Of a stretch of DNA of 64,000 nt, positions 17,796 through 28,233 are shown piece by piece. This stretch comes from Blautia sp. Its GTDB lineage: Bacteria > Bacillota > Clostridia > Lachnospirales > Lachnospiraceae. Under the pieces are notes generated by a model. That model searched no databases and had not been told where the DNA came from. It worked only from the letters and a program-made list of their open reading frames with translations. The stretch lies in assembly GCA_017475035.1 (NCBI GenBank), contig JAFVGK010000016.1, positions 32,125 through 96,124 on the forward strand, written 5' to 3'. Position numbers and translations under genes: made by a program. Position 1 is the stretch's first letter, and the number at the start of each line of letters is the position of its first letter.

Positions 17796-20165
17796 ATGAA
17801 TAAGAAGTTACTGGGTATTACCCGTGTGGCAGCAGGAGCGGCTTTCGCCATTCTTTGGTCTATGCAGGCGATAGCGGCAGGTCATACGGTTGAGCTGGAT
17901 CCTGCTCATTGCGGAACAGCAGAGGAAAATGTGGGAGGGCTTACCAGTTCTTTTACCGGACAGAAGGAAGAAGAGCTGAATAAAAAGGTAACCGAAATAT
18001 TGGAAAGTATCCTCACGGAAAGAGGGTACACTGTTTTCCTGACATCTGAAGGACAAAGCGGGGAGGAAAGGTCTGCAAAGGCGATCGAGGATCAGGCTGA
18101 ATTGCTTCTTTCTATTCATGTTTCCCATGAGGATGGAGAGGAAGAAGGAATTCATGCATTTTACTCAGGCGAGGAAAACTCTTTGCATGAGGAAAGCGAA
18201 AAGCTTGCGGCTGCGGTGGCGGATCTGACAGCGACCAGAACCGGCAGGAAAAATCTTGGCGTATCCACCCGAAATGACTTTCCGGAGCTGAATAACGGAA
18301 CAATTCCTTCTGCTGCCGTGGAATTGGGCAGCTATCAAAGCATGAGCGACAGTCAGTATCTGTTCTTAGGACCACACCAGGCAGAGCTTGCTTTTGGCAT
18401 TGCTGATGGAATTGACACGTATTTCTCGTCTGTTCCCGAAAAGGAAGTCGTCGCGGAGCAAGCGGCACAGACTAAGAAATCCAAGAAAAAGAAGAAAAAG
18501 AAAGCGCAGGCGGCTGTCGAGGAAACACAAAGTGCTGATGCGGCAGGCGCAGCCGAGGGAACAGAGGCGGTTGAGGAAGTAAAAGCCACCGAAGAAACGG
18601 AGGCTGTTGCGGAAACTGAAGCGGTTGAGGAAACAGAGGCAGCGGAAGGAACCCAGACGTTTGCGGAAACGGGAGCGCTTGAGGAAGCAGAGGCAGCGGA
18701 AGGAACCCAGACGTCTGCGGGAACAGAAGCAGTCGAGGAAGTAAAAGCTGACGGAGAAACGCTGCCGGCAGGGGAGAACCAGTCAATCGGGGAAGCAGTC
18801 GAAGAAGTTGAAGCTCTTGAAGGAGCGGAAGACGGGTCAGCTGAGGCGGAATGGTTCGGTCCCCGTATTATGGAAACCTCAGACGATACTTTGGATCAGA
18901 TGTTCGAAGAAGTGTCATCAGAAGCGGAAGAGCAGGGATCCGCGACCACGCCCTCAGAGGGCGCAGATCAGACCGCTGAAGAAATGTCGGAAGACGTTAC
19001 AGATCAGACCGTCGAAGAAATGCCGGAAGACGTTGCAGACCAGATCGTTGAAGAAATGCCGGAAGACGTTGCAGACCAGATCGTTGAAGAAATGCCGGAA
19101 GAAGTTTCAGATCTGACAGACGAAGAAAAAACAGCAGATGAAGCAGATCAGGCGTCAGAAGAAATGCAGACAGAGAGTGATGCTGAGGTAACGGAAGAAG
19201 CTGAGACAGAAAAAAGCCTGACTGATCAGACTGCGGAAAACAAAGAAGAAACGGATGCGGCAGAAGAAACGCAGACAGAAAATCCTGAAGAGTCTATGGA
19301 AGAGCAGGGAACGCTTTCGGCGCCTGAGTCAGCCGGCCAATCAGAAGAGAGCCTGTTTTCTGAGGTGGGAAGAGAAACGATCAAAGCCCGTTTTAATGAA
19401 ATCTGTGTGAGCGCGTATGAGACCTTAAGCACCGGAAACGGCAGCTGGGCATTATATGTGCGGGACGAGGCAGATGATATCGGCGGTAATATCAATAGTC
19501 ACAAGATGCAGGCGGCAAGTCTGATCAAGCTTTTCATTATGGGAGCCGTCTATGAAAACTACGACAGTCTGTGTGCAAACTACGGAGAGGATGCTGTTTA
19601 TGGCTATCTGTATCCTATGATTACGGAAAGCAATAATGACGCGGCAAACTCCTTGGTAGAAATGCTGGGCGGCGGCGACAGCTTTGTCGGAATGCAGGTC
19701 GTCACAAATTATTGTACTGCCCACGGCTATAATGACACTTCCATGGGAAGACTGCTGCTTCAGAGCAATGAATTCGGCGATAACTATACTTCTGTTCTGG
19801 ATTGCGGACTGTTTTTGGATCAGATTTATAAGTCTGTGTATCAGACAGGCCAGGAGTCAGGCGCAGGCGTAGACTGGAAAAATACTTCCGGTACGGAAAC
19901 TCTGAAGCATGCGCAGGAGATGTTTGATCTGCTTAAGAATCAGCAAAGAAGAAATAAAATACCTGCTGCTCTTCCGGCGGACGTAAAGGTTGCCAATAAA
20001 ACAGGAGAGCTAGCAACGGTAGAAAATGACGCGGGTATTATTTATGACACCTACAACGGGCATGACCTGATCCTGGTATTTATGTCAGAAAACGTGGGTT
20101 CTACCGGCGAAGCGCAGAATACGATTGCCCAGGTCAGCCTGAAGATCTATAATTACTACCATTGA
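17796..20165 (+). CDS. Secreted N-acetylmuramoyl-L-alanine amidase / class A beta-lactamase-like fusion
   Basis: A 789-residue exported protein. Residues 1-28 form a signal peptide ending AIAAG. Residues 30-210 resemble an Amidase_3 (zinc amidase) domain: LDPAHCG, an early Glu in GQKEEELN, SIHVSHE and VELGSYQS, keeping the His/Glu ligands although the usual GHGG is AHCG. Residues about 215-520 are a repetitive acidic linker of TEAVEETEAAEGTQ-type and EEMPEDVADQ-type repeats. Residues about 525-789 are a serine-hydrolase domain like class A beta-lactamases, with S575-L-I-K578, S612-N-N and K735-T-G. Cell-wall hydrolysis or binding is inferred. The ATG at 17796 has a GGAGGAGG SD; an upstream in-frame ATG lacks one. 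It may be transcribed from rpoBC. Confidence 0.85.
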   Translation: MNKKLLGITRVAAGAAFAILWSMQAIAAGHTVELDPAHCGTAEENVGGLTSSFTGQKEEELNKKVTEILESILTERGYTVFLTSEGQSGEERSAKAIEDQAELLLSIHVSHEDGEEEGIHAFYSGEENSLHEESEKLAAAVADLTATRTGRKNLGVSTRNDFPELNNGTIPSAAVELGSYQSMSDSQYLFLGPHQAELAFGIADGIDTYFSSVPEKEVVAEQAAQTKKSKKKKKKKAQAAVEETQSADAAGAAEGTEAVEEVKATEETEAVAETEAVEETEAAEGTQTFAETGALEEAEAAEGTQTSAGTEAVEEVKADGETLPAGENQSIGEAVEEVEALEGAEDGSAEAEWFGPRIMETSDDTLDQMFEEVSSEAEEQGSATTPSEGADQTAEEMSEDVTDQTVEEMPEDVADQIVEEMPEDVADQIVEEMPEEVSDLTDEEKTADEADQASEEMQTESDAEVTEEAETEKSLTDQTAENKEETDAAEETQTENPEESMEEQGTLSAPESAGQSEESLFSEVGRETIKARFNEICVSAYETLSTGNGSWALYVRDEADDIGGNINSHKMQAASLIKLFIMGAVYENYDSLCANYGEDAVYGYLYPMITESNNDAANSLVEMLGGGDSFVGMQVVTNYCTAHGYNDTSMGRLLLQSNEFGDNYTSVLDCGLFLDQIYKSVYQTGQESGAGVDWKNTSGTETLKHAQEMFDLLKNQQRRNKIPAALPADVKVANKTGELATVENDAGIIYDTYNGHDLILVFMSENVGSTGEAQNTIAQVSLKIYNYYH

Positions 20166-20171
20166 AAGATC

Positions 20172-20197
20172 AGAAGCTGTGCAAAAATAACCTGTAC
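20172..20197 (+). repeat. Short repeat F, copy 1
   Basis: AGAAGCTGTGCAAAAATAAC followed by CTGTAC. An inverted match occurs at 48332-48358, and half matches flank the hairpin at 53625. Confidence 0.45.
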
Positions 20198-20232
20198 AGA
20201 TGGTGCAGGAAATTTGGTTCGCTTACTATAAC

Positions 20233-20280
20233 AAAAAAGGCCATGACTTATGTGAACGCATAAGTCATGGCCTTTTTTTT
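20233..20280. terminator. Bidirectional terminator between convergent genes
   Basis: AAAAAAGGCCATGACTTATG pairs with CATAAGTCATGGCCTTTTTT. This near-perfect 20-bp stem has T-runs on both strands, between the amidase fusion and the kinase operon. Confidence 0.95.
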
Positions 20281-20284
20281 ATAT

Positions 20285-21508
20285 TTAATCCTTGGATTCT
20301 TCATATGACATTTCCCAGATCTCGGAAAAGACTGCAAGAGGGCAATCTGTGAGGAGGCACATCAGGAGGAAACATTCATACGGATTTACGATATAGATTT
20401 CGCCCATGCCGCATTTTTCAAGCAAAGGCTGCACTTCGTGAATAAAGTGGCTATACCTGTCATAGGGATCATCATCCTGCATCTCCTGAGAGACGATGAA
20501 AAATTCCAGGGTCAGCAAGTCAAAACGTTCGACAGGAAACTTGTGGTTCAGTATGCTGGTAATTCTCTGTCTGCTGAAGCGTTTCTGGCTGAAATGCTTT
20601 GCCAGGATAGAGGCGGACATTTTCTTAAGATTTCCCATCTCGTTCACGGGGATGCCGTTGCATATCACTTTTTCCAGATCGGCAGGAGTGATATCATCTG
20701 CGGTCCAGACTCTCTTGCGGTCTTTTTCCTCTTCATCCTCCTGATACATTTCAGCAATGAGCTGTTTCGCCCGTTCCAGAAGACGCATAAACTCTGAAAA
20801 GGCTGTGCTTTTTTCAGAAAGAGGATCATCCCTGCATGCCTTCAGGCACGAAAGATACCACAAGAGATCATCATCGTTATCAATCACCAGGTCATTATCG
20901 AACAGCCTGGAAAGGGGAGGCTTGGAGGAAGCCGGCGGCAGTTTTTCGTATGCCCTTTTCAGAGCATCCGCTTTCGCGTAAGGATACTGATGGTTATAGC
21001 AATACCAGTATATGAGCTCCTCCGGGTTATGGAGATCAATATCCTGCTCTCTCAGCACCCTGGTCAGGAAATCAGACACATCCTCAACTGTCATCCGCAG
21101 TCCGAAACCAAGCAAAAAAACAGTTTCCCGTTTGACAGATGCCTGAGAAAGCCAGTTGTTCAGCAGGGCAGGCAGCTTCGTTGAGGTAGGATTCATGGAT
21201 TTCGGCGTTCGTGTTTCCTGAAATGAATCCATGGCTATTTCCCGGAATACTTCGGTGGGAACCTGAGAAAAAGGTTCTTCAATACCGGCGCGCTCATAGA
21301 TATATCGTTTGAGATGGTCTCCGAAGGAAACCAGTTCCATTTCTTTATAAAGATAATGGAAAATCACATCGGCATCTTCATCCTCAAAGCTGTCCAGGCT
21401 GACAACCTGGCGAAAACGCTGCGCAGCTCTTCGGGTAAATTCAAAATCTTTGACCGAGTCAAAAGCGACTGCCTCGTCAAAATCCAGATCCTGCATGCGA
21501 TTCTTCAT
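20285..21508 (-). CDS. Unknown protein of the kinase/phosphatase operon
   Basis: A 407-residue soluble, acidic protein with no signal peptide or membrane segment. No catalytic motif is visible. Two stretches (KRETVFLLGFGLRMTVEDVS followed by DFLTRVLREQDIDLHNPEEL, and SASILAKHFSQKRFSRQRIT followed by LNHKFPVERFDLLTLEFF) resemble the helical modules of clostridial XRE-like proteins in which a 'LALxLGLxxEE' helix precedes a leucine-rich pair. That is a weak, by-eye resemblance. It is the third gene downstream of a Ser/Thr kinase and PP2C phosphatase, so a substrate or effector role is an inference. The SD GGAGG is rather far (about 16 nt) from ATG 21508; the ATG at 21496 is an alternative. Confidence 0.7.
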   Translation of the reverse strand: MKNRMQDLDFDEAVAFDSVKDFEFTRRAAQRFRQVVSLDSFEDEDADVIFHYLYKEMELVSFGDHLKRYIYERAGIEEPFSQVPTEVFREIAMDSFQETRTPKSMNPTSTKLPALLNNWLSQASVKRETVFLLGFGLRMTVEDVSDFLTRVLREQDIDLHNPEELIYWYCYNHQYPYAKADALKRAYEKLPPASSKPPLSRLFDNDLVIDNDDDLLWYLSCLKACRDDPLSEKSTAFSEFMRLLERAKQLIAEMYQEDEEEKDRKRVWTADDITPADLEKVICNGIPVNEMGNLKKMSASILAKHFSQKRFSRQRITSILNHKFPVERFDLLTLEFFIVSQEMQDDDPYDRYSHFIHEVQPLLEKCGMGEIYIVNPYECFLLMCLLTDCPLAVFSEIWEMSYEESKD

Positions 21509-21555
21509 GGTGCCTTTTATGAAGCCTCCTTTCTGAACATTCCTTTTACGGCTTT

Positions 21556-22407
21556 TTATGATCCTTTAAAGAGACGGGACAGCCAGCCAAGGAAGGAGCT
21601 TTTTTCGGTATCTGTATCAGAAGAATGTGTGTCAACGGAAATATCCTTTGCGCTGACATGAATGAGAATGGCAGTAACGTTATCACGTCCTCCGCCATTT
21701 AACGCGGCCTGCAGCAGAGCGGCTGTCTTTTCCTCCAGAGGGTGCTCCTGTTTCAGGATTTCTGTGATCTGTGCCGGGGAAACCATATCCGACAATCCGT
21801 CTGAACACAGGAGAAGATCAAATTTCCCAAGATAGGGCAGCTTGACAAAGGATGGCTGCAGCACCATTTCTTCTTCGGGAAGGCCAAGGTACTGAGTAAG
21901 AGGCGCTTTGCCGAACATGCTTCGCCCGAATACATGGTCTGTGGAGAGCTGCTGCAGGGTATCTTCTTTAAACTGATAAATGCGGCTGTCACCCAGGTTT
22001 CCCAGGCAAAGCTCCTGCTCTCCAAATGCTGCTGCCGCAAGGGTGGAACCCATGGTAGAGATACGATGATGCTCCTGATAATCCAGCACAGCTTTATTGG
22101 CGGAGTCAGCAGCCTGCTGCAAAAACGCCTGCGGATCCTCTCTCAAAAGAGAAGATTCAGCTTCAGCCAGCTCTCCGATACGCTGTGCCCCGATAAAGGA
22201 GGCCATCTCTCCGCAGCTCTCGCCGCCCATCCCATCCAGGACGGCAAGAACCGCGAAATCCGAAGACGATATCTCTCCGAACCGGATCTGATCGTCACCA
22301 TCGTGGATCGCGGGGAGCGAAGCCCCGCAGCACCAGTAGTTATCCTCGTTATTGGGACGATGCAGCCCCTGGTGACAAAAATAAGCATATCTTATGTTTG
22401 CTTTCAT
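21556..22407 (-). CDS. PP2C-family Ser/Thr protein phosphatase
   Basis: A 283-residue metal-dependent phosphatase that removes phosphate from Ser/Thr residues. The motifs are in order: RPNNEDN (D22), VLDGMGGESCGE (D58, G59), TMGSTLAAA, LGDSRIYQ, LLLCSDGLSDMV and GGRDNVTAI, so all metal ligands are present. The C-terminal 35 residues are a polar tail ending WLSRLFKGS. Its ATG overlaps the kinase stop codon (ATGA), indicating translational coupling. It should reverse the action of the adjoining kinase. Confidence 0.93.
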   Translation of the reverse strand: MKANIRYAYFCHQGLHRPNNEDNYWCCGASLPAIHDGDDQIRFGEISSSDFAVLAVLDGMGGESCGEMASFIGAQRIGELAEAESSLLREDPQAFLQQAADSANKAVLDYQEHHRISTMGSTLAAAAFGEQELCLGNLGDSRIYQFKEDTLQQLSTDHVFGRSMFGKAPLTQYLGLPEEEMVLQPSFVKLPYLGKFDLLLCSDGLSDMVSPAQITEILKQEHPLEEKTAALLQAALNGGGRDNVTAILIHVSAKDISVDTHSSDTDTEKSSFLGWLSRLFKGS

Positions 22408-24044
22408 TCCCTTTGCTCCAACAAGTCAATAGAAGTATTCCAATAACGTGCTCCCGCAGAAGCGTAATCCGGATCAGCGATAGAACGGTCATGAACTTTA
22501 CCGGCAGTGTCGATCCATCGGATCAGGTCGCCGTTTTCGTTATAATAATACAATGCCTGAACAGAATCGTTCCATAGGTAGGTGAAAAACAGCTTGTGAT
22601 TCCAGAAATAATACTCCTCGACCATACCGCTTTCTGAAACATCCGCATAAATCACGGCACGGACCAGGTCGCCGGAGTGATTATAGAACAGCTGACGTTC
22701 TCCGGGAGTACCCTCGACGGTACATTCCGGAAGAAGCGCAATCACAGCATTTGTACGTTCATTAACCGTCTGGATAGCGAGAGAGAAGTCATCAATCTGC
22801 GCGGAACTGCTGTCATTGGTATACAAAGCGATCAGGGCCGATCCCGGAGAGATGGGCTGGCTGATGCCGTCATAAAGCCGTTTAATATAGATCCCTGAAA
22901 AGACGCAGGCGGATGCGGCAATCACAAGGAGTATAGACATCCAGATCGGCTGCCTTGACTTTGCCTGAATCCGTTTTGGACTGCTGCCGTAAAGCGCGTC
23001 GCGGGTCTCAGGATCCCGATGCTCAGAATCCCTGTCATCGGAATGCTCGTATGAGGTATCCTGACCATGGAAATCATCTGTCGTTTTTCTGCCTTTTCCG
23101 ACAGAACGCGCCTTGCTTCCCGCGATGTATTCACCCCGGCGAAGCTTTTCAAGATCCTGTCTCATCTGTTCCGGGTCGGAATAGCGTTCTTTTACGTTAA
23201 AGGCACAAGCCTTGAGTATGATTTCAGCCAGTTCTTCACTGGCATCACAGGGTCCGGGAAGAGGCTCTCCGTTCATCCGTTTGGAGAGAGCGTTTTCCTT
23301 ATCGTGATACGTGATCAGCTGCTTATCCAGATTGATGAACGGAAGCCGGTTCTTATTCATCAGCTTATAAAGGACAATGCCGAGGGAATAGATATCTACA
23401 GAACTGTCATATCGCTCTCCGTGATATATCTCCGGCGCCATATAGGCAAAGGTGCCTTTTTTCGACATACTGCTTAAGGAACGCTCCAGCTCTCTGGCTA
23501 TCCCGAAATCCCCGAGCTTGAAATCTCCGAAACGGGAAATAAAAATATTCTCCGGTTTGATATCGCGATGGATGATCGAAAGCTGGCCGCAGTATTCCAG
23601 AGCCTTACACAGATCAATTCCCAGCTTGATGACAGAACGCTCTGTCAATGTGTGGCTGGTACAATAATCGTTGAAGCTGGTAAGATATTCCATACGGATG
23701 TAAATATCCCAGCCGATATCATCCAGATATTCCAGAACCTTAAAATCCTCTACGGACACAATATGGGAATTGCCGCGAAAATACTCCATCGTGCAGATTT
23801 CGCGTGTACATTCCTCTACGACATCCTGGAAATAATTTCTCAGGGAAGCATTATTATGTGTTTCGGCACGGACGCTTGAAAGCTCGCTGCGGCTGGAAGG
23901 GACAGAGATCACCTTAATGGCGGAATAGAAACGCCTGCCTTGTTCTATGCGCTGAGCCTTATATACTTTGCCATAAGATCCTTCGCCGATCTTATCGATG
24001 ATACGCCATTCCTGCCAGGGTGAATAAGGGCGTTCACGCTCCAT
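22404..24044 (-). CDS. Membrane-anchored eukaryotic-type Ser/Thr protein kinase
   Basis: A 546-residue protein. The Hanks-type kinase domain spans about 10-290: GEGSYGKV (20-27), catalytic Lys44, IIHRDIKPEN (D161), GDFGIA (D179) and MAPE. A charged linker precedes a single membrane helix at about 366-387 (SILLVIAASACVFSGIYI). The external C-terminal 155 residues lack PASTA repeats and contain Tyr/Trp-rich strands (FYNHSGDLVRAVIYAD, EEYYFWNHKLFF, LYYYNENGDLIRWID) suggesting a repetitive beta sensor, possibly MORN/YD-like. The ATG at 24044 is preferred (GGAGG 11 nt upstream) over the GTG at 24056. A promoter lies at 24083-24111. It begins a kinase-phosphatase-unknown operon. Confidence 0.92.
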   Translation of the reverse strand: MERERPYSPWQEWRIIDKIGEGSYGKVYKAQRIEQGRRFYSAIKVISVPSSRSELSSVRAETHNNASLRNYFQDVVEECTREICTMEYFRGNSHIVSVEDFKVLEYLDDIGWDIYIRMEYLTSFNDYCTSHTLTERSVIKLGIDLCKALEYCGQLSIIHRDIKPENIFISRFGDFKLGDFGIARELERSLSSMSKKGTFAYMAPEIYHGERYDSSVDIYSLGIVLYKLMNKNRLPFINLDKQLITYHDKENALSKRMNGEPLPGPCDASEELAEIILKACAFNVKERYSDPEQMRQDLEKLRRGEYIAGSKARSVGKGRKTTDDFHGQDTSYEHSDDRDSEHRDPETRDALYGSSPKRIQAKSRQPIWMSILLVIAASACVFSGIYIKRLYDGISQPISPGSALIALYTNDSSSAQIDDFSLAIQTVNERTNAVIALLPECTVEGTPGERQLFYNHSGDLVRAVIYADVSESGMVEEYYFWNHKLFFTYLWNDSVQALYYYNENGDLIRWIDTAGKVHDRSIADPDYASAGARYWNTSIDLLEQRE

Positions 24045-24082
24045 GGATAATATCACCTCCCTCTGTCCTGTTTCTGGTTTCT

Positions 24083-24111
24083 ATTATATACGAAGAATTT
24101 CAATTTGTCAG
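24083..24111 (-). promoter_or_regulatory. Promoter of the kinase-phosphatase operon
   Basis: On the minus strand, CTGACA (24111-24106), 17-bp spacer, TATAAT (24088-24083), about 40 bases before the kinase ATG. Confidence 0.75.
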
Positions 24112-24190
24112 TAGAAAAACAGCTTAACTTTTAAAGTTCGTAATGATTCGGAAAACCTGTTTCTGATTCCTTACTGATTTTCGGTTTTTT

Positions 24191-24291
24191 TAGTATGCGC
24201 ATGGATTTACTGCGGAATCATGCCGCTTGCAGCGGCGTAAATTCGGCGCAGTAAACGAATCAAAACGCAGGCATTTTGTTCGTTTACTATA
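24191..24291 (-). repeat. Dispersed palindromic element A, copy 6 (inverted)
   Basis: Complete copy in the opposite orientation to the others: TAGTATGCGCATGGATTTAC through GTTCGTTTACTATA. It keeps both internal hairpins. Confidence 0.85.
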
Positions 24292-24366
24292 TTTTACATC
24301 CCACGATTGCACAGACAACAGTCTGACCTGAAAATCATCACATAAGTAAACACATTGAAAAAAGGC

Positions 24367-24395
24367 TTGACACAAAAACAATAGATATGTATAAT
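24367..24395 (+). promoter_or_regulatory. rpsL promoter
   Basis: TTGACA (24367-24372), 17-bp spacer, TATAAT (24390-24395): full consensus at ideal spacing. Confidence 0.93.
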
Positions 24396-24494
24396 AGTAC
24401 GGCGTGCAAATCAGCAAGCTTTTTTTAGTTTGTCTGAAAACGCAGAGAGAATACGATATAGCCGACGTGAGATTCATTAGGAGGTGAAACTTAA

Positions 24495-24911
24495 ATGCCA
24501 ACATTTAACCAGTTAGTGAGAAAAGGCAGAGAGACGGCAGTCAAAAAATCCACTGCTCCGGCTCTTCAGAGAACCTTTAATTCCTTGAGAAAAAAGGCAG
24601 TCTATCAGTCCGCACCGCAGAAGCGCGGCGTCTGCACAGCTGTAAAGACGGCCACACCTAAGAAGCCGAATTCCGCTTTGAGAAAGATCGCCAGAGTACG
24701 TCTTTCCAACGGCATTGAGGTTACGAGCTATATTCCGGGTGAAGGACACAACCTTCAGGAGCATAGCGTCGTCCTGATCCGTGGCGGCAGAGTAAAGGAC
24801 CTTCCTGGTACCAGATATCATATCATCAGAGGTACCCTGGATACTGCCGGTGTCGCGAACCGTCGTCAGGCAAGATCCAAATACGGCGCCAAGAGACCGA
24901 AGAAGAAATAA
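24495..24911 (+). CDS. rpsL: 30S ribosomal protein S12
   Basis: A 138-residue S12 of the ribosomal decoding centre. It starts [12 protein letters not shown] and carries [13 protein letters not shown] and [18 protein letters not shown], wild-type in the segments where streptomycin-resistance changes occur. The basic tail ends [10 protein letters not shown]. The SD AGGAGGTG is optimal. It heads the str cluster with its own promoter, separated from rpoC by about 7 kb of unrelated genes. Confidence 0.97.
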   Translation: MPTFNQLVRKGRETAVKKSTAPALQRTFNSLRKKAVYQSAPQKRGVCTAVKTATPKKPNSALRKIARVRLSNGIEVTSYIPGEGHNLQEHSVVLIRGGRVKDLPGTRYHIIRGTLDTAGVANRRQARSKYGAKRPKKK

Positions 24912-25648
<737 letters not shown>

Positions 25649-25749
25649 AGCTGAAAAACCAATTTGGAATAGAATATAATGAAAAGCAGGAAAGGAAAAG
25701 CTTTTTGCCGGATTGGCGAAACAGGCAGATCCTTTCAAGGAGGTAACCA

Positions 25750-27876
25750 TTGGCTGCAGAGAAAAGCAGAGAATATCCGCTGGAGAGAACCAGAAATATC
25801 GGCATCATGGCTCACATCGATGCGGGTAAAACGACCCTTACCGAACGTATCCTGTATTATACAGGCATTACATACAAGATTGGCGATACCCATGAGGGAA
25901 CAGCCATCATGGACTGGATGGAGCAGGAGCAGGAGCGAGGCATCACGATCACGTCAGCCGCTACGACCTGCCACTGGACTTTGGAAGAGGGAACGAAGCC
26001 AAAACCAGGTGCGCTCGAACACAGAATCAATATTATCGATACACCAGGACATGTAGATTTTACCGTAGAAGTGGAGCGTTCACTCCGCGTTCTTGACGGT
26101 GCGGTCGGTGTTTTCTGCGCGAAAGGCGGCGTAGAACCGCAGTCGGAAAATGTCTGGCGTCAGGCTGACACCTACAATGTCCCTCGTATGGCATTCATCA
26201 ACAAGATGGATATCATGGGCGCAAATTTCTTTGGTGCGGTTGACCAGATTCGGACCCGCCTGGGAAAAAATGCCATCATTACCCAACTGCCGATCGGTAA
26301 GGAAGATGAATTCAAAGGGATCATTGATCTCTTTGAGATGAAAGCTTACATTTATAATGACGAAAAAGGTGACGACGTCACAATTACGGAAATTCCGGAC
26401 GAGATGAAGGATGACGCAGAAGCTTATCGCGCCGAACTGATCGAAAAGATCTGCGAGCTCGATGAGGATCTGACCATGCTGTATCTCGAAGAACAGGAGC
26501 CTACGACAGAGCAGTTGAAAGCGGCCCTGCGTAAAGGTACCTGTGAGTGTACGGCAGTTCCCGTCTGCTGTGGCTCCGCCTACCGCAACAAAGGTGTTCA
26601 GAAGCTTCTGGATGCCATCATTGAATACATGCCGGCTCCGACGGATATTCCGCCGATTGACGGCGTCGATCTGAACGGCAGCGAAACCGTGCGCCATTCC
26701 TCAGACGAGGAGCCGTTTTCCGCGCTGGCATTCAAGATCATGACAGATCCTTTTGTAGGAAAGCTTGCCTATTTCCGTGTATACTCCGGTACGATGAATT
26801 CCGGCTCCTATGTCTTTAACTCTACCAAGGGAAAGAAGGAAAGAGTCGGCCGTATTCTTCAGATGCATGCGAACAAACGTATGGAGCTGGAGAAAGTGTA
26901 TTCCGGTGATATCGCGGCAGCGATTGGCTTTAAATTTACGACGACCGGTGATACGATCTGTGATGAAGATCATCCGGTAATCCTGGAGTCGATGGAGTTT
27001 CCGGAGCCCGTTATCGAGCTCGCCATCGAGCCGAAGACCAAAGCCGGCCAGGGGAAATTAGGAGAGGCCCTTTCCAAACTGGCTGAAGAGGATCCTACCT
27101 TCCGGGCGCATACGAACACCGATACCGGGCAGACGATTATCGCCGGTATGGGTGAGCTTCACCTGGAGATTATCGTTGACCGTCTTCTGCGTGAGTTTCA
27201 CGTGGAGGCAAATGTCGGAGCCCCGCAGGTTGCCTATAAAGAGACCATCACCAAAGAGGTGGATGTGGACAGCAAATACGCCAGACAGTCCGGCGGACGC
27301 GGACAGTATGGCCACTGTAAAGTTAAGTTCGCGCCTATGGACGCAAACGGTGAAGAGCTTTACAAGTTTGAGTCTACAGTTGTGGGCGGAGCGATTCCGA
27401 AGGAATATATTCCGGCAGTCGGCGAAGGTATCGAGGAAGCCATGAAGGCCGGTATTCTGGGCGGCTATCCTGTTGTCGGCATTCATGCGAATGTTTACGA
27501 CGGTTCCTTCCATGAAGTTGACTCTTCGGAACTGGCATTCCATATCGCAGGCTCCCTTGCCTTCAAAGACGCGATGAAGAAGGCTGATCCGATCCTTCTT
27601 GAGCCGATTATGAAGGTAGAGGTTACAACGCCGGAAGACTATATGGGCGACGTCATCGGCGATATTAATTCACGCCGCGGCCGTATCGAAGGCATGGATG
27701 ATATCGGCGGAGGAAAGATGATCCGGGGTTATGTTCCGCTTTCAGAGATGTTCGGTTACGCTACGGATCTGAGATCCCGTACACAGGGACGAGGCAACTA
27801 CTCGATGTTCTTTGAGAGATATGAACCAGTTCCGAGATCTATTGCGGACAAAGTATTGGATCACAGCCAGGATTGA
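25750..27876 (+). CDS. fusA: Elongation factor G
   Basis: A 708-residue translocation GTPase. G motifs: AHIDAGKTT, the switch segment [22 protein letters not shown] and NKMD. Domains II-V follow normally, ending [19 protein letters not shown]. Translation begins at TTG 25750 (protein starts [16 protein letters not shown]), fixed by AAGGAGGT seven bases upstream. There is no in-frame ATG before the conserved N-terminus. Confidence 0.97.
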   Translation: MAAEKSREYPLERTRNIGIMAHIDAGKTTLTERILYYTGITYKIGDTHEGTAIMDWMEQEQERGITITSAATTCHWTLEEGTKPKPGALEHRINIIDTPGHVDFTVEVERSLRVLDGAVGVFCAKGGVEPQSENVWRQADTYNVPRMAFINKMDIMGANFFGAVDQIRTRLGKNAIITQLPIGKEDEFKGIIDLFEMKAYIYNDEKGDDVTITEIPDEMKDDAEAYRAELIEKICELDEDLTMLYLEEQEPTTEQLKAALRKGTCECTAVPVCCGSAYRNKGVQKLLDAIIEYMPAPTDIPPIDGVDLNGSETVRHSSDEEPFSALAFKIMTDPFVGKLAYFRVYSGTMNSGSYVFNSTKGKKERVGRILQMHANKRMELEKVYSGDIAAAIGFKFTTTGDTICDEDHPVILESMEFPEPVIELAIEPKTKAGQGKLGEALSKLAEEDPTFRAHTNTDTGQTIIAGMGELHLEIIVDRLLREFHVEANVGAPQVAYKETITKEVDVDSKYARQSGGRGQYGHCKVKFAPMDANGEELYKFESTVVGGAIPKEYIPAVGEGIEEAMKAGILGGYPVVGIHANVYDGSFHEVDSSELAFHIAGSLAFKDAMKKADPILLEPIMKVEVTTPEDYMGDVIGDINSRRGRIEGMDDIGGGKMIRGYVPLSEMFGYATDLRSRTQGRGNYSMFFERYEPVPRSIADKVLDHSQD

Positions 27877-28233
27877 CAAAATCATACCTTTATCTCTTGA
27901 AAAAGAGGTATATTTTATACATGCCGAAAGCATAAAAACAAGTCTTTTTGTGGGATTTGTCAGATAAAAAAACACATAAAAACAGAAACATATAAAAAGA
28001 AACGAGAAGGCATCAGACGCCGTTATTGCTGTGCAAAAAGAAGAAAAAAATTCTTGCAAAATCCTTGTATATGCAATATAATAGTCGACAGTGACTTTGA
28101 TGAATGTCCTTGCGTGCGTCTGTGCTGGTTCTCGTGTTCATAAAGGAAGACCTAAGGGAAGACCATTTGGACGCGTGGCTTTCATCATCCAGATGTATCA
28201 ACCCAAAGATATCTTTAAGGAGGACTCTTCAGA
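27877..28233. other. fusA-tuf intergenic region
   Basis: 357 bases with no gene. A weak stem (CTCTT/AAGAG near 27894-27910) may end the fusA transcript. The tuf promoter is at 28054-28082, and a leader of about 145 nt precedes the tuf SD. Confidence 0.6.
28054..28082 (+). promoter_or_regulatory. tuf promoter
   Basis: TTGCAA (28054-28059), 17-bp spacer, TATAAT (28077-28082). Confidence 0.9.

Larger units (their letters stand above)
24045..24494. other. Intergenic region between kinase operon and rpsL
   Basis: 450 bases between divergent units. It holds the kinase promoter (24083-24111), an inverted copy of element A (24191-24291) and the rpsL promoter (24367-24395). The last 100 bases are the rpsL leader. 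Confidence 0.8.
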
